A DNA stretch of 46,748 nucleotides from Marinobacterium nitratireducens (GTDB taxonomy: Bacteria; Pseudomonadota; Gammaproteobacteria; Pseudomonadales; Balneatricaceae): NCBI RefSeq assembly GCF_014645375.1, contig NZ_BMLT01000021.1, forward strand, positions 1 to 46,748, written 5' to 3'. A program made the position numbers and the translations under genes. The notes beneath the pieces are model-generated. The model saw only the letters and a list, made by a program, of their open reading frames with translations, searched no databases and was not told the DNA's origin. Below, in pieces: positions 1 through 8,088 of the stretch (positions within the stretch are counted from its first letter, which is position 1; every line of letters begins with the position of its first letter).

Positions 1-15
1 CACCGTGCGCCCTAT

Positions 16-26
16 GTGTGTCATTT
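16..26. repeat. Left copy of an 11-bp terminal direct repeat, candidate attL core
   Basis: The sequence GTGTGTCATTT occurs here and again at 46664-46674, 14 bp after the integrase stop codon. The two copies enclose the whole phage module, with tail/accessory genes at one end and int at the other, as expected for att sites of a lambdoid prophage. The repeat is short and GTGTG-type motifs recur at the right end, so chance similarity is possible. No tRNA gene fragment is visible at this edge. Confidence 0.3.
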
Positions 27-79
27 TCCCACCCGGAGGATGGCGCAGGTAGGGCGCTTTTTTTTGGCTATGCTGTACC

Positions 80-94
80 TGTCACGGAATGACA
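80..94. promoter_or_regulatory. Small inverted repeat upstream of the first ORF
   Basis: The arms TGTCA and TGACA are separated by 5 bp and lie 22 bp before the start of the first small gene. A regulator site is possible. No convincing promoter hexamers could be assigned. A weak GCGC stem followed by a run of T at about 57-65 could end transcription entering from outside. Confidence 0.2.
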
Positions 95-116
95 CAGCAG
101 GCACAGGAGGTGCGCC

Positions 117-308
117 ATGTCCCCCGAGAAGCTGCTTGAGATTGCCGAGCGCGTGGAAGCGCGGATCTATCCGGAATTCAACACGACCACGGACCCGGCG
201 CGCTGGCGTTACTGCAGCGACCAGATCGACAGAGCGTGCGTGCTCAGGATCTGCAGCCATCTGAAGCGTCAGGGATTGCCGCTGCCGAGCATACGGCGAC
301 GGAGGTAG
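117..308 (+). CDS. Small hypothetical protein, 63 aa
   Basis: The ORF starts at ATG 117 behind a clear AGGAGG-type ribosome binding site at 105-110. It encodes a short charged protein with two Cys residues and an Arg-rich C-terminus; no family was recognised. The next gene starts 2 bp after its stop, and that gene's GGAGGT site lies inside this ORF, so the two are probably co-translated. They sit between the left prophage end and the formyltransferase, a usual place for lysogenically expressed accessory genes. Confidence 0.55.
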   Translation: MSPEKLLEIAERVEARIYPEFNTTTDPARWRYCSDQIDRACVLRICSHLKRQGLPLPSIRRRR

Positions 309-310
309 GG

Positions 311-475
311 ATGGCAGAGGAAGAACAACCGGACGAACTGCCGACACTGGAAGAGCTTCAGCGCGGCAGCCTCATCGACTATGTCGTCGACCGGATGCTT
401 GATGGAGAGGATTCGGTGGAGGTGCTGGATAGCGGCGAGGTGGTGATTGATATCGGTGGGCTGACGAAGGCTTAG
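311..475 (+). CDS. Small acidic hypothetical protein, 54 aa
   Basis: The start at ATG 311 is chosen because GGAGGT precedes it at suitable spacing; a longer reading from 236 has no such site. The product is very acidic, with an N-terminal run of Glu and no Cys. It probably folds as a small alpha/beta protein, but no family was recognised. It forms a two-gene unit with the ORF at 117. Small acidic phage proteins are often inhibitors or DNA mimics, but nothing here proves that. Confidence 0.55.
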   Translation: MAEEEQPDELPTLEELQRGSLIDYVVDRMLDGEDSVEVLDSGEVVIDIGGLTKA

Positions 476-565
476 CGCATCTACGGGCGCCACTGTACAG
501 CGGCATAGCCTGACGAGATAATGCCGGCCAAGATGCGGCTGGCGGCGAACTCTACGTATCGCTGA

Positions 566-589
566 TAGTATGAAGTCGACTTCATACTA
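566..589. promoter_or_regulatory. Perfect 24-bp palindrome upstream of the formyltransferase, putative operator
   Basis: The half-site TAGTATGAAGTC is followed at once by its exact reverse complement, centred on GTCGAC. It ends 31 bp before the formyltransferase start codon. There is no T-run after it, so it does not read as an intrinsic terminator. A dimeric regulator site overlapping the promoter is the simplest reading. It lies in a more A+T-rich patch than the flanking phage DNA. Confidence 0.6.
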
Positions 590-620
590 AATTAGGCTCC
601 AGTTGCAACGAGGTAATGCT

Positions 621-1199
621 ATGACTGACACAATACTATTTCTCGGTCCTGAGGATTCGCCGCTAATCAGCTGGCTTCAATCTCAGGGTGAAGTTGTCAT
701 CCAAACAGCAGACAAAATATCGTCTAAGTTCATAAGGGACAGCGGTGCATCATTCATAATAAGCTACGGATATAGGCACATCCTGCGCGCCGATGTCCTC
801 GACCTTTTCCCAAGTAGGGCAATAAATCTACACATCTCATATCTCCCATGGAATCGCGGAGCCGACCCTAATTTGTGGAGTTTTGTTGATAACACCCCGA
901 AAGGAGTTACGATCCACTACCTCGATGAGGGAGTTGATACGGGCGACATTATCGCGCAAGAGGTTGTTAGGTTTGACCTAGAATCGGACACGCTTGCCAC
1001 GTCATACGAGAAACTGCATAAAGCCATCCAGCTACTATTCAAGGCAAACTGGTCGCACATTAAAGACGGCACCTGCCAAAGGCAAAATCAGTCCAGTGGC
1101 GGGACTATACACAAGATAAAGGACAAGAGCGCTGTAGACCACCTGATAACAGACGGGTGGAATACAAGGGTTAGCGCTATTGCGTTTTCGAAAACATAA
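621..1199 (+). CDS. Formyltransferase-family protein, likely amino-sugar N-formyltransferase (moron)
   Basis: This 192-aa protein belongs to the formyl_transf_N family, which moves a formyl group from N10-formyl-tetrahydrofolate to an amine. The catalytic Asn-x-His is in NLHIS (N69, H71), followed by the LPWNRGADPN segment, and the catalytic Asp is in DTGDI (D107). It has only the catalytic domain, and the GADPN loop resembles sugar N-formyltransferases more than full-length Met-tRNA formyltransferase. ATG 621 is preferred over TTG 603 because GAGGT lies just before it. The gene is convergent with the late operon, overlaps the sialidase gene end by 23 bp, and is visibly more A+T-rich than the structural genes. 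I infer a lysogenic-conversion gene that modifies a cell-surface amino sugar; the substrate is unknown. Confidence 0.8.
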   Translation: MTDTILFLGPEDSPLISWLQSQGEVVIQTADKISSKFIRDSGASFIISYGYRHILRADVLDLFPSRAINLHISYLPWNRGADPNLWSFVDNTPKGVTIHYLDEGVDTGDIIAQEVVRFDLESDTLATSYEKLHKAIQLLFKANWSHIKDGTCQRQNQSSGGTIHKIKDKSAVDHLITDGWNTRVSAIAFSKT

Positions 1200-3279
1200 C
1201 ATCAGCAACCGACGCGGCAGAGTCTTCCTGCGCGTATGCTAAGTACAGCTCACCGCTCGAACCTTCTTGAAACTGCCCGTAAATCATTTGCAGGTTTGTG
1301 AAGTTTGGCGATTCGTCAAACTTATGCCCCAACTGCCATGTCACCCCATCATCTGGACTAAACAGAACTTGACATCGGCGACCTGTATCGTTTGCCCGTT
1401 GTGGTGCTATGATTTCACCTGTGGACAACTTCAGCGGCGTCATCAGCCCGCCAACATCGGCTGCGTACGACACGCTGCCCCATGTTGCCCCATTGTCGGT
1501 TGACACGGCGATTCGGCAGGACTCATTAAGATTATCTCTGATCATGGCAACGACATCGCCGTTATTACGCTGGAACAGCCCTGGTTCAACGTAGTCTCTA
1601 GCATCAGCAGGGCCATCCGCGACCATTGCAAGATGAGTCCAGGTGCTGCCGCCATCAGTTGATCGCATAACAGCCGAACTGCGACGGTTTGCTGCGTCAC
1701 CAGTATCCTTACCGTAGTAGGGATACAGAAGATCGCCATTCGCCAGCTCTAAAACGCCTCCGCCCTCTGCGGCCCAGTCTGTAAAAACCGTTCCTGTTAT
1801 CTGTGTTGGTCCTGTCCATGTCGCGCCATTATCATTGCTCTCAAAATAACCAATTCCGTCAACAACCGGCGACTGATTTACCCGCAGACCCACAGCCATC
1901 AGAACACGGTTGTCACCCAGTGTAGTAAACCGAGGAGTGAACCATAGATCGGTACCGCCACCATCGGTGCTGTAGTCCCATAGAACGGATTCGGCGCTCC
2001 ATGTTTCGCCGGCATCGCTGCTTGATCTGACAACCAGTTCCCCGTCCTGTGATGGATGCGAGGTATTTTTGCTGTATCCGAGTATTAAAGTGCTGTTTGA
2101 GGCCAGCCCAAGCCCAGGAAAGTCATTGTGATCAAGCCCACTAGTGTCATGCTGCACGACAACCGAATCCCCAAACCAGGCATTTCTGAATGCGTAATCT
2201 TCAGAGAGATAGTCCTGAATTGCTTGGTGATTAGCATCCGACACTGTACCGCTGACTATGAAGATGCGAGCCCAATCCCCGACAAGGTTTAGCGTATTAT
2301 TTTCTCGCCCACCCACGGCAAGCGCCGAGGTTGGGTTGCTCGTAGACGGGGCTCCGTCAGGCGTGTCGCTACTATAGCCACCAAGATGGCTATCGTTATA
2401 ATTCTCAAATACCGTTGAGTTCAGTCGCAATGCCGATACATGCCAAGCCCCGGACTTTACGGTTTCTGCGGCTGTCAGGGACTGTATTTCATAATTTCCA
2501 GCAGACGCCTTCGATACATTAACCCTTAACTGGTCTGCGAACGATGACCCGGACCTATCGTCAAACTCCAGAGATACGCCAACGCCACCACTCGCCACAC
2601 CCCCCGTATCCAAGATCACGTATACCGCGTTTGGATTCGCACTTGTCGTCTTCCAGACTATATAGGCGGCGAACTCGGTGCCGTCGTGCATAAATTTCCA
2701 ATCAGACGCCGTCGCAGCTTTTAGGATATCGCCAGCCGCATGGCGTATCGTCGGCAAGCCATTCAGCTGGCTGGTTTTCCAAACCGGTTTAGCGCTGGGC
2801 GTGGTCTGGGTGATATGGCGACCATTCCCGGTCTGGTCCTGCACCTGCCCCACAGCATCACCGTCAGACGCAACAGGGGTAGTTCCGCTGTCGGTGTAAA
2901 CGCCAGCATTGGCGTCGTACTCAGCGTAGAGCGTCACGTCTGAAAGCTGAAAAACCGTAGCGCTATCGCTGTTGCTCCAGGCGCTATTGCCCGCCCCGTT
3001 GGTTGCACGAATGCGGAAATAGTAGGTCTGGCCGCGAGTCAGGCCGGTGATTCTGTGTAGCGTCCGATTGGCAGCCGGGTACACCGTCGTCGGCGATCCG
3101 AATCCACTGTCGGTATCGTACTGCAGTTCGAAACCTGTCTCGTTGCTACTGTTATCGCTCCACGTCACCCAGACGGCGGTGTAGCCGCCATCGCGGGCAG
3201 CGACCAACGACGAAGGCGCTGCCGGCGCAGATCCGGCCTCCATGGCCACCACAAGCAAGCTGAGACCTCCCGGAAACAT
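1177..3279 (-). CDS. Tail tip/fibre protein with FN3, lectin-like and BNR sialidase domains
   Basis: The protein has 700 aa. Residues about 22-110 form a fibronectin type III domain. Residues 112-370 look like a LamG/concanavalin-type lectin domain. Residues 370-700 are a sialidase-type beta propeller with five Asp boxes (S/T-x-D-x-G-x-T-W) near 421, 481, 540, 593 and 641, plus a Glu (E565 in VEPG) and Arg (R581) placed as in GH33 enzymes. ATG 3279 overlaps the previous stop (TAATG) behind AAGGGG; GTG 3288 is less likely. As the last late-operon gene after the tail tip, it is probably the receptor-binding, receptor-degrading spike. The linkage cleaved (sialic acid or another nonulosonic acid) cannot be read from sequence. 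The gene is less GC-rich than the tail core genes. Confidence 0.85.
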   Translation of the reverse strand: MFPGGLSLLVVAMEAGSAPAAPSSLVAARDGGYTAVWVTWSDNSSNETGFELQYDTDSGFGSPTTVYPAANRTLHRITGLTRGQTYYFRIRATNGAGNSAWSNSDSATVFQLSDVTLYAEYDANAGVYTDSGTTPVASDGDAVGQVQDQTGNGRHITQTTPSAKPVWKTSQLNGLPTIRHAAGDILKAATASDWKFMHDGTEFAAYIVWKTTSANPNAVYVILDTGGVASGGVGVSLEFDDRSGSSFADQLRVNVSKASAGNYEIQSLTAAETVKSGAWHVSALRLNSTVFENYNDSHLGGYSSDTPDGAPSTSNPTSALAVGGRENNTLNLVGDWARIFIVSGTVSDANHQAIQDYLSEDYAFRNAWFGDSVVVQHDTSGLDHNDFPGLGLASNSTLILGYSKNTSHPSQDGELVVRSSSDAGETWSAESVLWDYSTDGGGTDLWFTPRFTTLGDNRVLMAVGLRVNQSPVVDGIGYFESNDNGATWTGPTQITGTVFTDWAAEGGGVLELANGDLLYPYYGKDTGDAANRRSSAVMRSTDGGSTWTHLAMVADGPADARDYVEPGLFQRNNGDVVAMIRDNLNESCRIAVSTDNGATWGSVSYAADVGGLMTPLKLSTGEIIAPQRANDTGRRCQVLFSPDDGVTWQLGHKFDESPNFTNLQMIYGQFQEGSSGELYLAYAQEDSAASVADVMFSKTQ

Positions 3280-4025
3280 TACGCCCACCCCTTATTGATC
3301 GCGATGTCGATTTCCGTTGCGCTGCGCACCCGGTATTCCAGCGTGTCGATGGCGTTTGCCGCGGTACTCAGTGTGATACCGGCGCCGCCAGCGGTTTTGT
3401 AATAACTCCCGAGCGCCAAAGTTCGACTACCGGTCGCGTCCTGCTTTACCTCAATGAAACCGGACTGCCCGGCCACAATACCGGCGCTGGGATTGGCCAG
3501 GGTCCTATTGCCGCCCAGCGTCACGGTGAAGTTGTTGCTGTCCGAAAAATCCGGCGTAATGGTGGCGCCATCGGTCAGCGTGGTGACTTCGCCGCGCTGC
3601 GCCTTAGTCCAGGTGTTCGCCGTATCAAGATCGGCGCCGCCGCCGGCACCTACGAACGAGGCCAACTCATCCAGCGTCATTTTGTAACTGGCATCAATCT
3701 GCTCGACCGTAACGGATTGACCGGCAGCTTCATCGGCGGTAATCGAGGTCGCCACCACAAGCTTGCTTGCGCTTGATGAGACCACGGTATGATCCGCATT
3801 CAATTCCGCCTGCACGTCGGTAAAGCCGGAGACTCGAACAGTCTTTCCAACCGGAATCACCGGCAGCCCCGCAGCGGAATCGTTGATGCTGTTGTCCGAG
3901 GCCTGGGCACTGATCGTTGACACAGTGTAAGTCGCGGTCGGAGTGTCTCCGATACAGACAATCTCGCCGCCGGTCACGTTGGCGCCAAGCATGGCGGATA
4001 GCGCAGACCATTTAGTTCCGGCCAT
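3279..4025 (-). CDS. Tail tip-associated structural protein carrying a repeated beta module
   Basis: The protein has 248 aa and starts with TAATG overlap to the vWA tail-tip gene. Residues about 32-107 closely match residues 219-290 of the DUF2163-type hub protein two genes upstream: both have ISAQASDNSINDSA or ITAQASDNSINDSA and SITADEAAG. The C-terminal part is repetitive, Ser/Thr/Gly-rich and beta-predicted, as in capsid or tail decoration proteins. It probably links the tail tip to the sialidase spike. I do not recognise the full-length family. Confidence 0.7.
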   Translation of the reverse strand: MAGTKWSALSAMLGANVTGGEIVCIGDTPTATYTVSTISAQASDNSINDSAAGLPVIPVGKTVRVSGFTDVQAELNADHTVVSSSASKLVVATSITADEAAGQSVTVEQIDASYKMTLDELASFVGAGGGADLDTANTWTKAQRGEVTTLTDGATITPDFSDSNNFTVTLGGNRTLANPSAGIVAGQSGFIEVKQDATGSRTLALGSYYKTAGGAGITLSTAANAIDTLEYRVRSATEIDIAINKGWA

Positions 4026-7000
4026 TATTCACCCTCCAAAATCATAAAGTTGCCGAATTCGTCAAGCATCTGATCGCCCGCCGCTTCGGACTCGAACAGC
4101 ATTTCCGGCTCACTGGTAAACAGGAATGTATGTGTCAGCGACTGCCAGCCATCCTTCGCATCGCGCACCGACTTCACCTCGAGTCTGACTTCGCCGTCAT
4201 AACCCGGGGTGAATACCTTCGATGTGGCGTTATCGCCGGAATAGGACTGCAGTACCGCCTCGGTATCCGTCCGGTACAGTGTCCAGGTGTAGGTGACGCC
4301 AACCTCCGGGCCGATGTTGCTGTAGGTCGTATCGTGCAGGGTGCCGGAAGTCTGCTGAGTGCGATCCCGGTGTGCGACCGATGCGGCGAATGTCGCGCTA
4401 CCACTGATCACGGCCGGATACGCCTGCGAATCGATCAGTAGATTACCGGGCGGGTACGGGCGAAATGCCCGGGTCGCCATCGTCACCGTATCGGCGGTGA
4501 TGTCGGCAATGTCGGCGATGCCCGAGCCAGACTCTGGCACGACCTTGACATCGATCTCATCGCTTGCGACGTAGTCGTCGCCATCCGTTTCGGCGTAGTC
4601 GTCCCAGAAGAATATCGAGGCTCCAGCGGTATGCGGAACGGGCACCGTGTCGAGCACGCCTCGACCGACCGTCACCTGGGTGTCAGATATCGCATCAACC
4701 CGGAATAGCTCGCCATCGATCTGAGCATGAGAGCCAATCCGCACATCCGTAAGATCGACGCCGGCGGTGATACTCCATACGGTGTCGGTCGGCCCGATAT
4801 CTACCGCCAGCACCGCATGCGGACAAAAATCGACCTCCTCCGACTCTTCGTAACCGGCACCTGCATCCGTATAGAGGGAGGCGTTGATGGCGTAAGCCGG
4901 CCGCACAGCAGTGGCCAGGATAATCCCAACCCCGTTATTTTCCGCGAGCAGGGCATCGGTTGCTGATTGACCGGCGCGCTGAATAAGCTCGAAGTACGGC
5001 GCCTCGACAGCAATATGGTAATCGGTCGCCTCTGGCGGCTGTGCGGTGTCGACCCACTCGTCTGTCGGTGCGGATACTGGCGCGATATCCGGCAGCGCAT
5101 AGACGTCGGTCGAAACCGGCAGTCTGATTTTGTTCCTGCCCTCGACCTTCGGGCCCTGCGTCACGCGCATGATCATGTTGCTGATGCCGTATTCCGGCCA
5201 ATCCAGCTTGATCACATCGCCAGCGTTGTAGTCGAGCAGCGCCCGGGTGCCGATCAGGTCGGTGGTGAATATCTCAGAGCCGAGTGATTTAGCGTCACGC
5301 GCCGCCACCCGGGCCGCCAGATCAGCACGGTGAAACCCGGGGTACTGCAGGGTTGTTTCTTTCTCCCGCTGCTGCAGCGCCGCAAGGGCCGGATTTGAGA
5401 ATGGCGCCGATGCATCTTTGCCATTGTCTGGGTCGGTGTAGACGACCGTGACCGCTGTCGGCAAATCGCCAAACGTCCTCCAAGCCGGCTTATCGAGCTT
5501 CGTGATGACTGACTTGTCGAGCACATCCAGAGTATCCGGATCATAATTGAACCGAATGGGCTTCAGTTCCCACTTGCCCGTTTTGCGGTCTTCATAGAGC
5601 GCAGCGTCGGCGTGCGCTAGAAGCACTTCAATAAATTCCTCGATTGGCTTCTGACGGTCCCAGCGCAGACTAATACCCATGCCTTCATCGAAAAACACGT
5701 CCGCCGCCGTTGTGAACGAATCACCCATGTCGACCTCAGGTAGACCGCGACCCCAGTCTGGGTCCGTGAGAGCGTCACGAATGTAGTGCGCCACATTGAT
5801 ATCGAAAATGCCGATCGACTGAAGCGCCGATAGCGCCGCCTCTGTGATTTCTCCACCGCCCGCGGATGAAACAACATCCGCACCACCTGTGTTATCAAGC
5901 TGATTCGAGTACGTCAGGCTCGCCAAATCAATGTTTAGCACGTGAACTTTGACGTCTGGGATAGTGTTGCGGATGGCAATAGCAGCATCGGTCTCCGTCT
6001 GCCCCCCGGTCGGAGCGCCGTCCGTCGTAAACACCACAACAGACTCACCGTCGCCGGCCCACGCGAAGAAATCCGCCGCCCCTTGCATACCATCCGACCA
6101 GTAAGTACCTAGCGGAATAGTTATCGGAAAATCCGAAATAAACTGTTTTAGTTCATCAATATCAGAGGAGGAGTCGATGCTCCTGAATAGATTCGCCGGG
6201 TTACCTTCGTCGCCATAGATCGTAATACCAACCTTAGCCTTTCCGGCCAGCGGCTTCAGCGCCTCCAGAGCGCTATGTATTTCAGCCTCCTGTATATCCC
6301 ATCGCGTCGTTGTACCTGAAACAATATCCAACATGGACCCAGACCCATCAAGCACGAATGACAGGTTCAGGCTCTCTCTTGTATCGCGCAAAATTGCGGC
6401 TTTCTCGTCATACCACTGCGCAATCCCATCCTGCCGCGTATGGACGCACTGCGCGAGGACGGAGATCTTTTTCAGGTAGGTCGAGGTGCCGAAATAAAAC
6501 TGACGAAATACTAACGCGAACAATCCGCGATAGGCTGGAATATCGTTTCCGATCTGGCCTTGCAAGTAGGCATTGCGACTCTGGTCCGATGCGCCGAATT
6601 CGATATCAACCAAGCCGCCGACACCACCCTCTTTTTTCTTACCCCCGAATAAATTACCTTTATTGACGGTGATCGTGCCGTTCTCGGCCTGCTCACCCTC
6701 CCAGCCAATACGCTTATCTTCCCCGAACGCCAGCTTAAGAAACTTGTCGATTGGTCCGATCGACCAGAACAGCTGCAAGCCGAGGTAGTAGTAATACCCG
6801 ATTGTCTGCTTTTTGCTCCCGCCAAATAACCCACCACCCGATTTGACCTTAATCGCCTTGGCGCGAAAATCACCCAGCCATCCAGTGTCTGACGCCTCCA
6901 GCCAGCAAGTGCCGCGAAAAACAGGAAATTCCCGCCCATCCTCCGAGGTCGGCGTGTTGACGTCGTTGATACCGTTCGGCTTGACCGACTGCGGCTTGGG

Positions 7001-7057
7001 CATCAACGAATAGGCAACGACGACAGCCAGCACAAGGCCAGCAACAAACCAAAACAT
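4025..7057 (-). CDS. Tail tip/central fibre-type protein with an inserted von Willebrand factor A domain
   Basis: The protein has 1010 aa. It begins with a hydrophobic stretch (residues 1-18) and a phage tail-tip framework that continues at residues 420-690, including INVAHYIRDALTDPDWG and a TIM-barrel/tail-3-like part ending near VYALPD. Between them, residues about 229-418 form a von Willebrand A domain with a complete metal site: DGSGS (D237, S239, S241), T318 in GTYWSDG and D346 in TTDG. The C-terminal 300 residues look like beta and Ig-type modules. The insertion lies where related tail proteins have only a linker, and its DNA (about 5804-6373) is more A+T-rich. I infer a metal-dependent adhesion role at the tail tip. 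Confidence 0.8.
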   Translation of the reverse strand: MFWFVAGLVLAVVVAYSLMPKPQSVKPNGINDVNTPTSEDGREFPVFRGTCWLEASDTGWLGDFRAKAIKVKSGGGLFGGSKKQTIGYYYYLGLQLFWSIGPIDKFLKLAFGEDKRIGWEGEQAENGTITVNKGNLFGGKKKEGGVGGLVDIEFGASDQSRNAYLQGQIGNDIPAYRGLFALVFRQFYFGTSTYLKKISVLAQCVHTRQDGIAQWYDEKAAILRDTRESLNLSFVLDGSGSMLDIVSGTTTRWDIQEAEIHSALEALKPLAGKAKVGITIYGDEGNPANLFRSIDSSSDIDELKQFISDFPITIPLGTYWSDGMQGAADFFAWAGDGESVVVFTTDGAPTGGQTETDAAIAIRNTIPDVKVHVLNIDLASLTYSNQLDNTGGADVVSSAGGGEITEAALSALQSIGIFDINVAHYIRDALTDPDWGRGLPEVDMGDSFTTAADVFFDEGMGISLRWDRQKPIEEFIEVLLAHADAALYEDRKTGKWELKPIRFNYDPDTLDVLDKSVITKLDKPAWRTFGDLPTAVTVVYTDPDNGKDASAPFSNPALAALQQREKETTLQYPGFHRADLAARVAARDAKSLGSEIFTTDLIGTRALLDYNAGDVIKLDWPEYGISNMIMRVTQGPKVEGRNKIRLPVSTDVYALPDIAPVSAPTDEWVDTAQPPEATDYHIAVEAPYFELIQRAGQSATDALLAENNGVGIILATAVRPAYAINASLYTDAGAGYEESEEVDFCPHAVLAVDIGPTDTVWSITAGVDLTDVRIGSHAQIDGELFRVDAISDTQVTVGRGVLDTVPVPHTAGASIFFWDDYAETDGDDYVASDEIDVKVVPESGSGIADIADITADTVTMATRAFRPYPPGNLLIDSQAYPAVISGSATFAASVAHRDRTQQTSGTLHDTTYSNIGPEVGVTYTWTLYRTDTEAVLQSYSGDNATSKVFTPGYDGEVRLEVKSVRDAKDGWQSLTHTFLFTSEPEMLFESEAAGDQMLDEFGNFMILEGE

Positions 7058-7068
7058 GTTGGACTTCC

Positions 7069-8088
7069 TTATGCGATGGAGGCGCCGCCGAGGACGTTCT
7101 TTTTCGGGCGATACGGCTGCCCGCCGAAGTTGTCGAGGTTGTCGTTAAACTTTGCACTGCCACAAGTGGTGTGCAGCTTGTCGCAGCCAGGGTAGAGCTT
7201 GACGCTGTCACCGGTGGTGACGGTGACAGATGCCCCAGCCGCCTCGTCTGCGGTAATAGAGACTGCCAACACCAACTTGCTCGCTGTCGACGTCACAACG
7301 ATGTGCACGCCGTTCAGTTCACCCTCGGCATCGGTGAATCCTGAGATCGCCACATGGTCACCCGTGGTCAGCACCGGCAGCCCATTGGCGGAGTCGTTGA
7401 TCGAGTTGTCTGAGGCCTGCGCGGTGATTGTTGTGGCGGTATAGCTGGTGCTCACGCCGGTCAGTGATGGCAGCGATCCGAGAATGCCGACCTGGTCGCC
7501 GGTATGGCTCGAGATATAGCGCAGGATGCCGTCCGAGGCGCGCAGCATCCCGGCCAGGTACCAGCCGTCTGCCTGATTGGCCGCCTCCGGCACCGTGGCA
7601 ACGAAGCCGGTCGAGCTAAGTGCGGTAACGACCGCCAGCACAGCAAAGTCCTCAGCATTCATCTTGCAGCCACGAGTGCTGTAGTGCGTATGCGTGCAGT
7701 TGCGTGAGGTGCGCCGCTTGAGGCCTGGGTCGCGCATCGCTGCAAAGCTGTTCTCACAGCGCAGCACCAGCTTGTCCGGGTTTGGCTGCCGAGACTTCAC
7801 GACGCCCTTGAATGCCTGCTCGGTGACGCCGTCGACCTGCGTGAATACCGTGACAGACGCGGCGCCATCCATGTATGGAATCAGCAGCGCCTGCGCCACT
7901 ACGTGCTGCAGGTCGATGCCGATATCGACGTTGTTCTTCGGCACTTTGCTCGAGTAGTCGAGCGACCCCATACCAATCGGCGCAGGCTGGTAGGTGTCGC
8001 CGTTGTAGGTGACGAAGCCGTTACCCGAGGTCAGGAACCAGACGTCATCCCGGTAGGCGATCCGGAAGAGCTCGCGATAGCTGCTCAT
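7069..8088 (-). CDS. DUF2163-type tail hub protein with an inserted beta module
   Basis: The 339-aa protein has the DUF2163/BR0599 pattern of GTA-like tail hubs: an N-terminal hub part, the Cys-rich segment RNCTHTHYSTRGC near 129-141, and the C-terminal signature GCDKLHTTCGSAKFNDNLDNF (first and last parts GCDK and NFGG). Related hub proteins bind iron-sulfur or other metals through these Cys residues. Residues about 214-291 are an extra beta-rich module not expected in the family; it recurs in the protein at 3279-4025. The stop overlaps nothing downstream, and 11 bp separate it from the vWA gene. Confidence 0.75.
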   Translation of the reverse strand: MSSYRELFRIAYRDDVWFLTSGNGFVTYNGDTYQPAPIGMGSLDYSSKVPKNNVDIGIDLQHVVAQALLIPYMDGAASVTVFTQVDGVTEQAFKGVVKSRQPNPDKLVLRCENSFAAMRDPGLKRRTSRNCTHTHYSTRGCKMNAEDFAVLAVVTALSSTGFVATVPEAANQADGWYLAGMLRASDGILRYISSHTGDQVGILGSLPSLTGVSTSYTATTITAQASDNSINDSANGLPVLTTGDHVAISGFTDAEGELNGVHIVVTSTASKLVLAVSITADEAAGASVTVTTGDSVKLYPGCDKLHTTCGSAKFNDNLDNFGGQPYRPKKNVLGGASIA

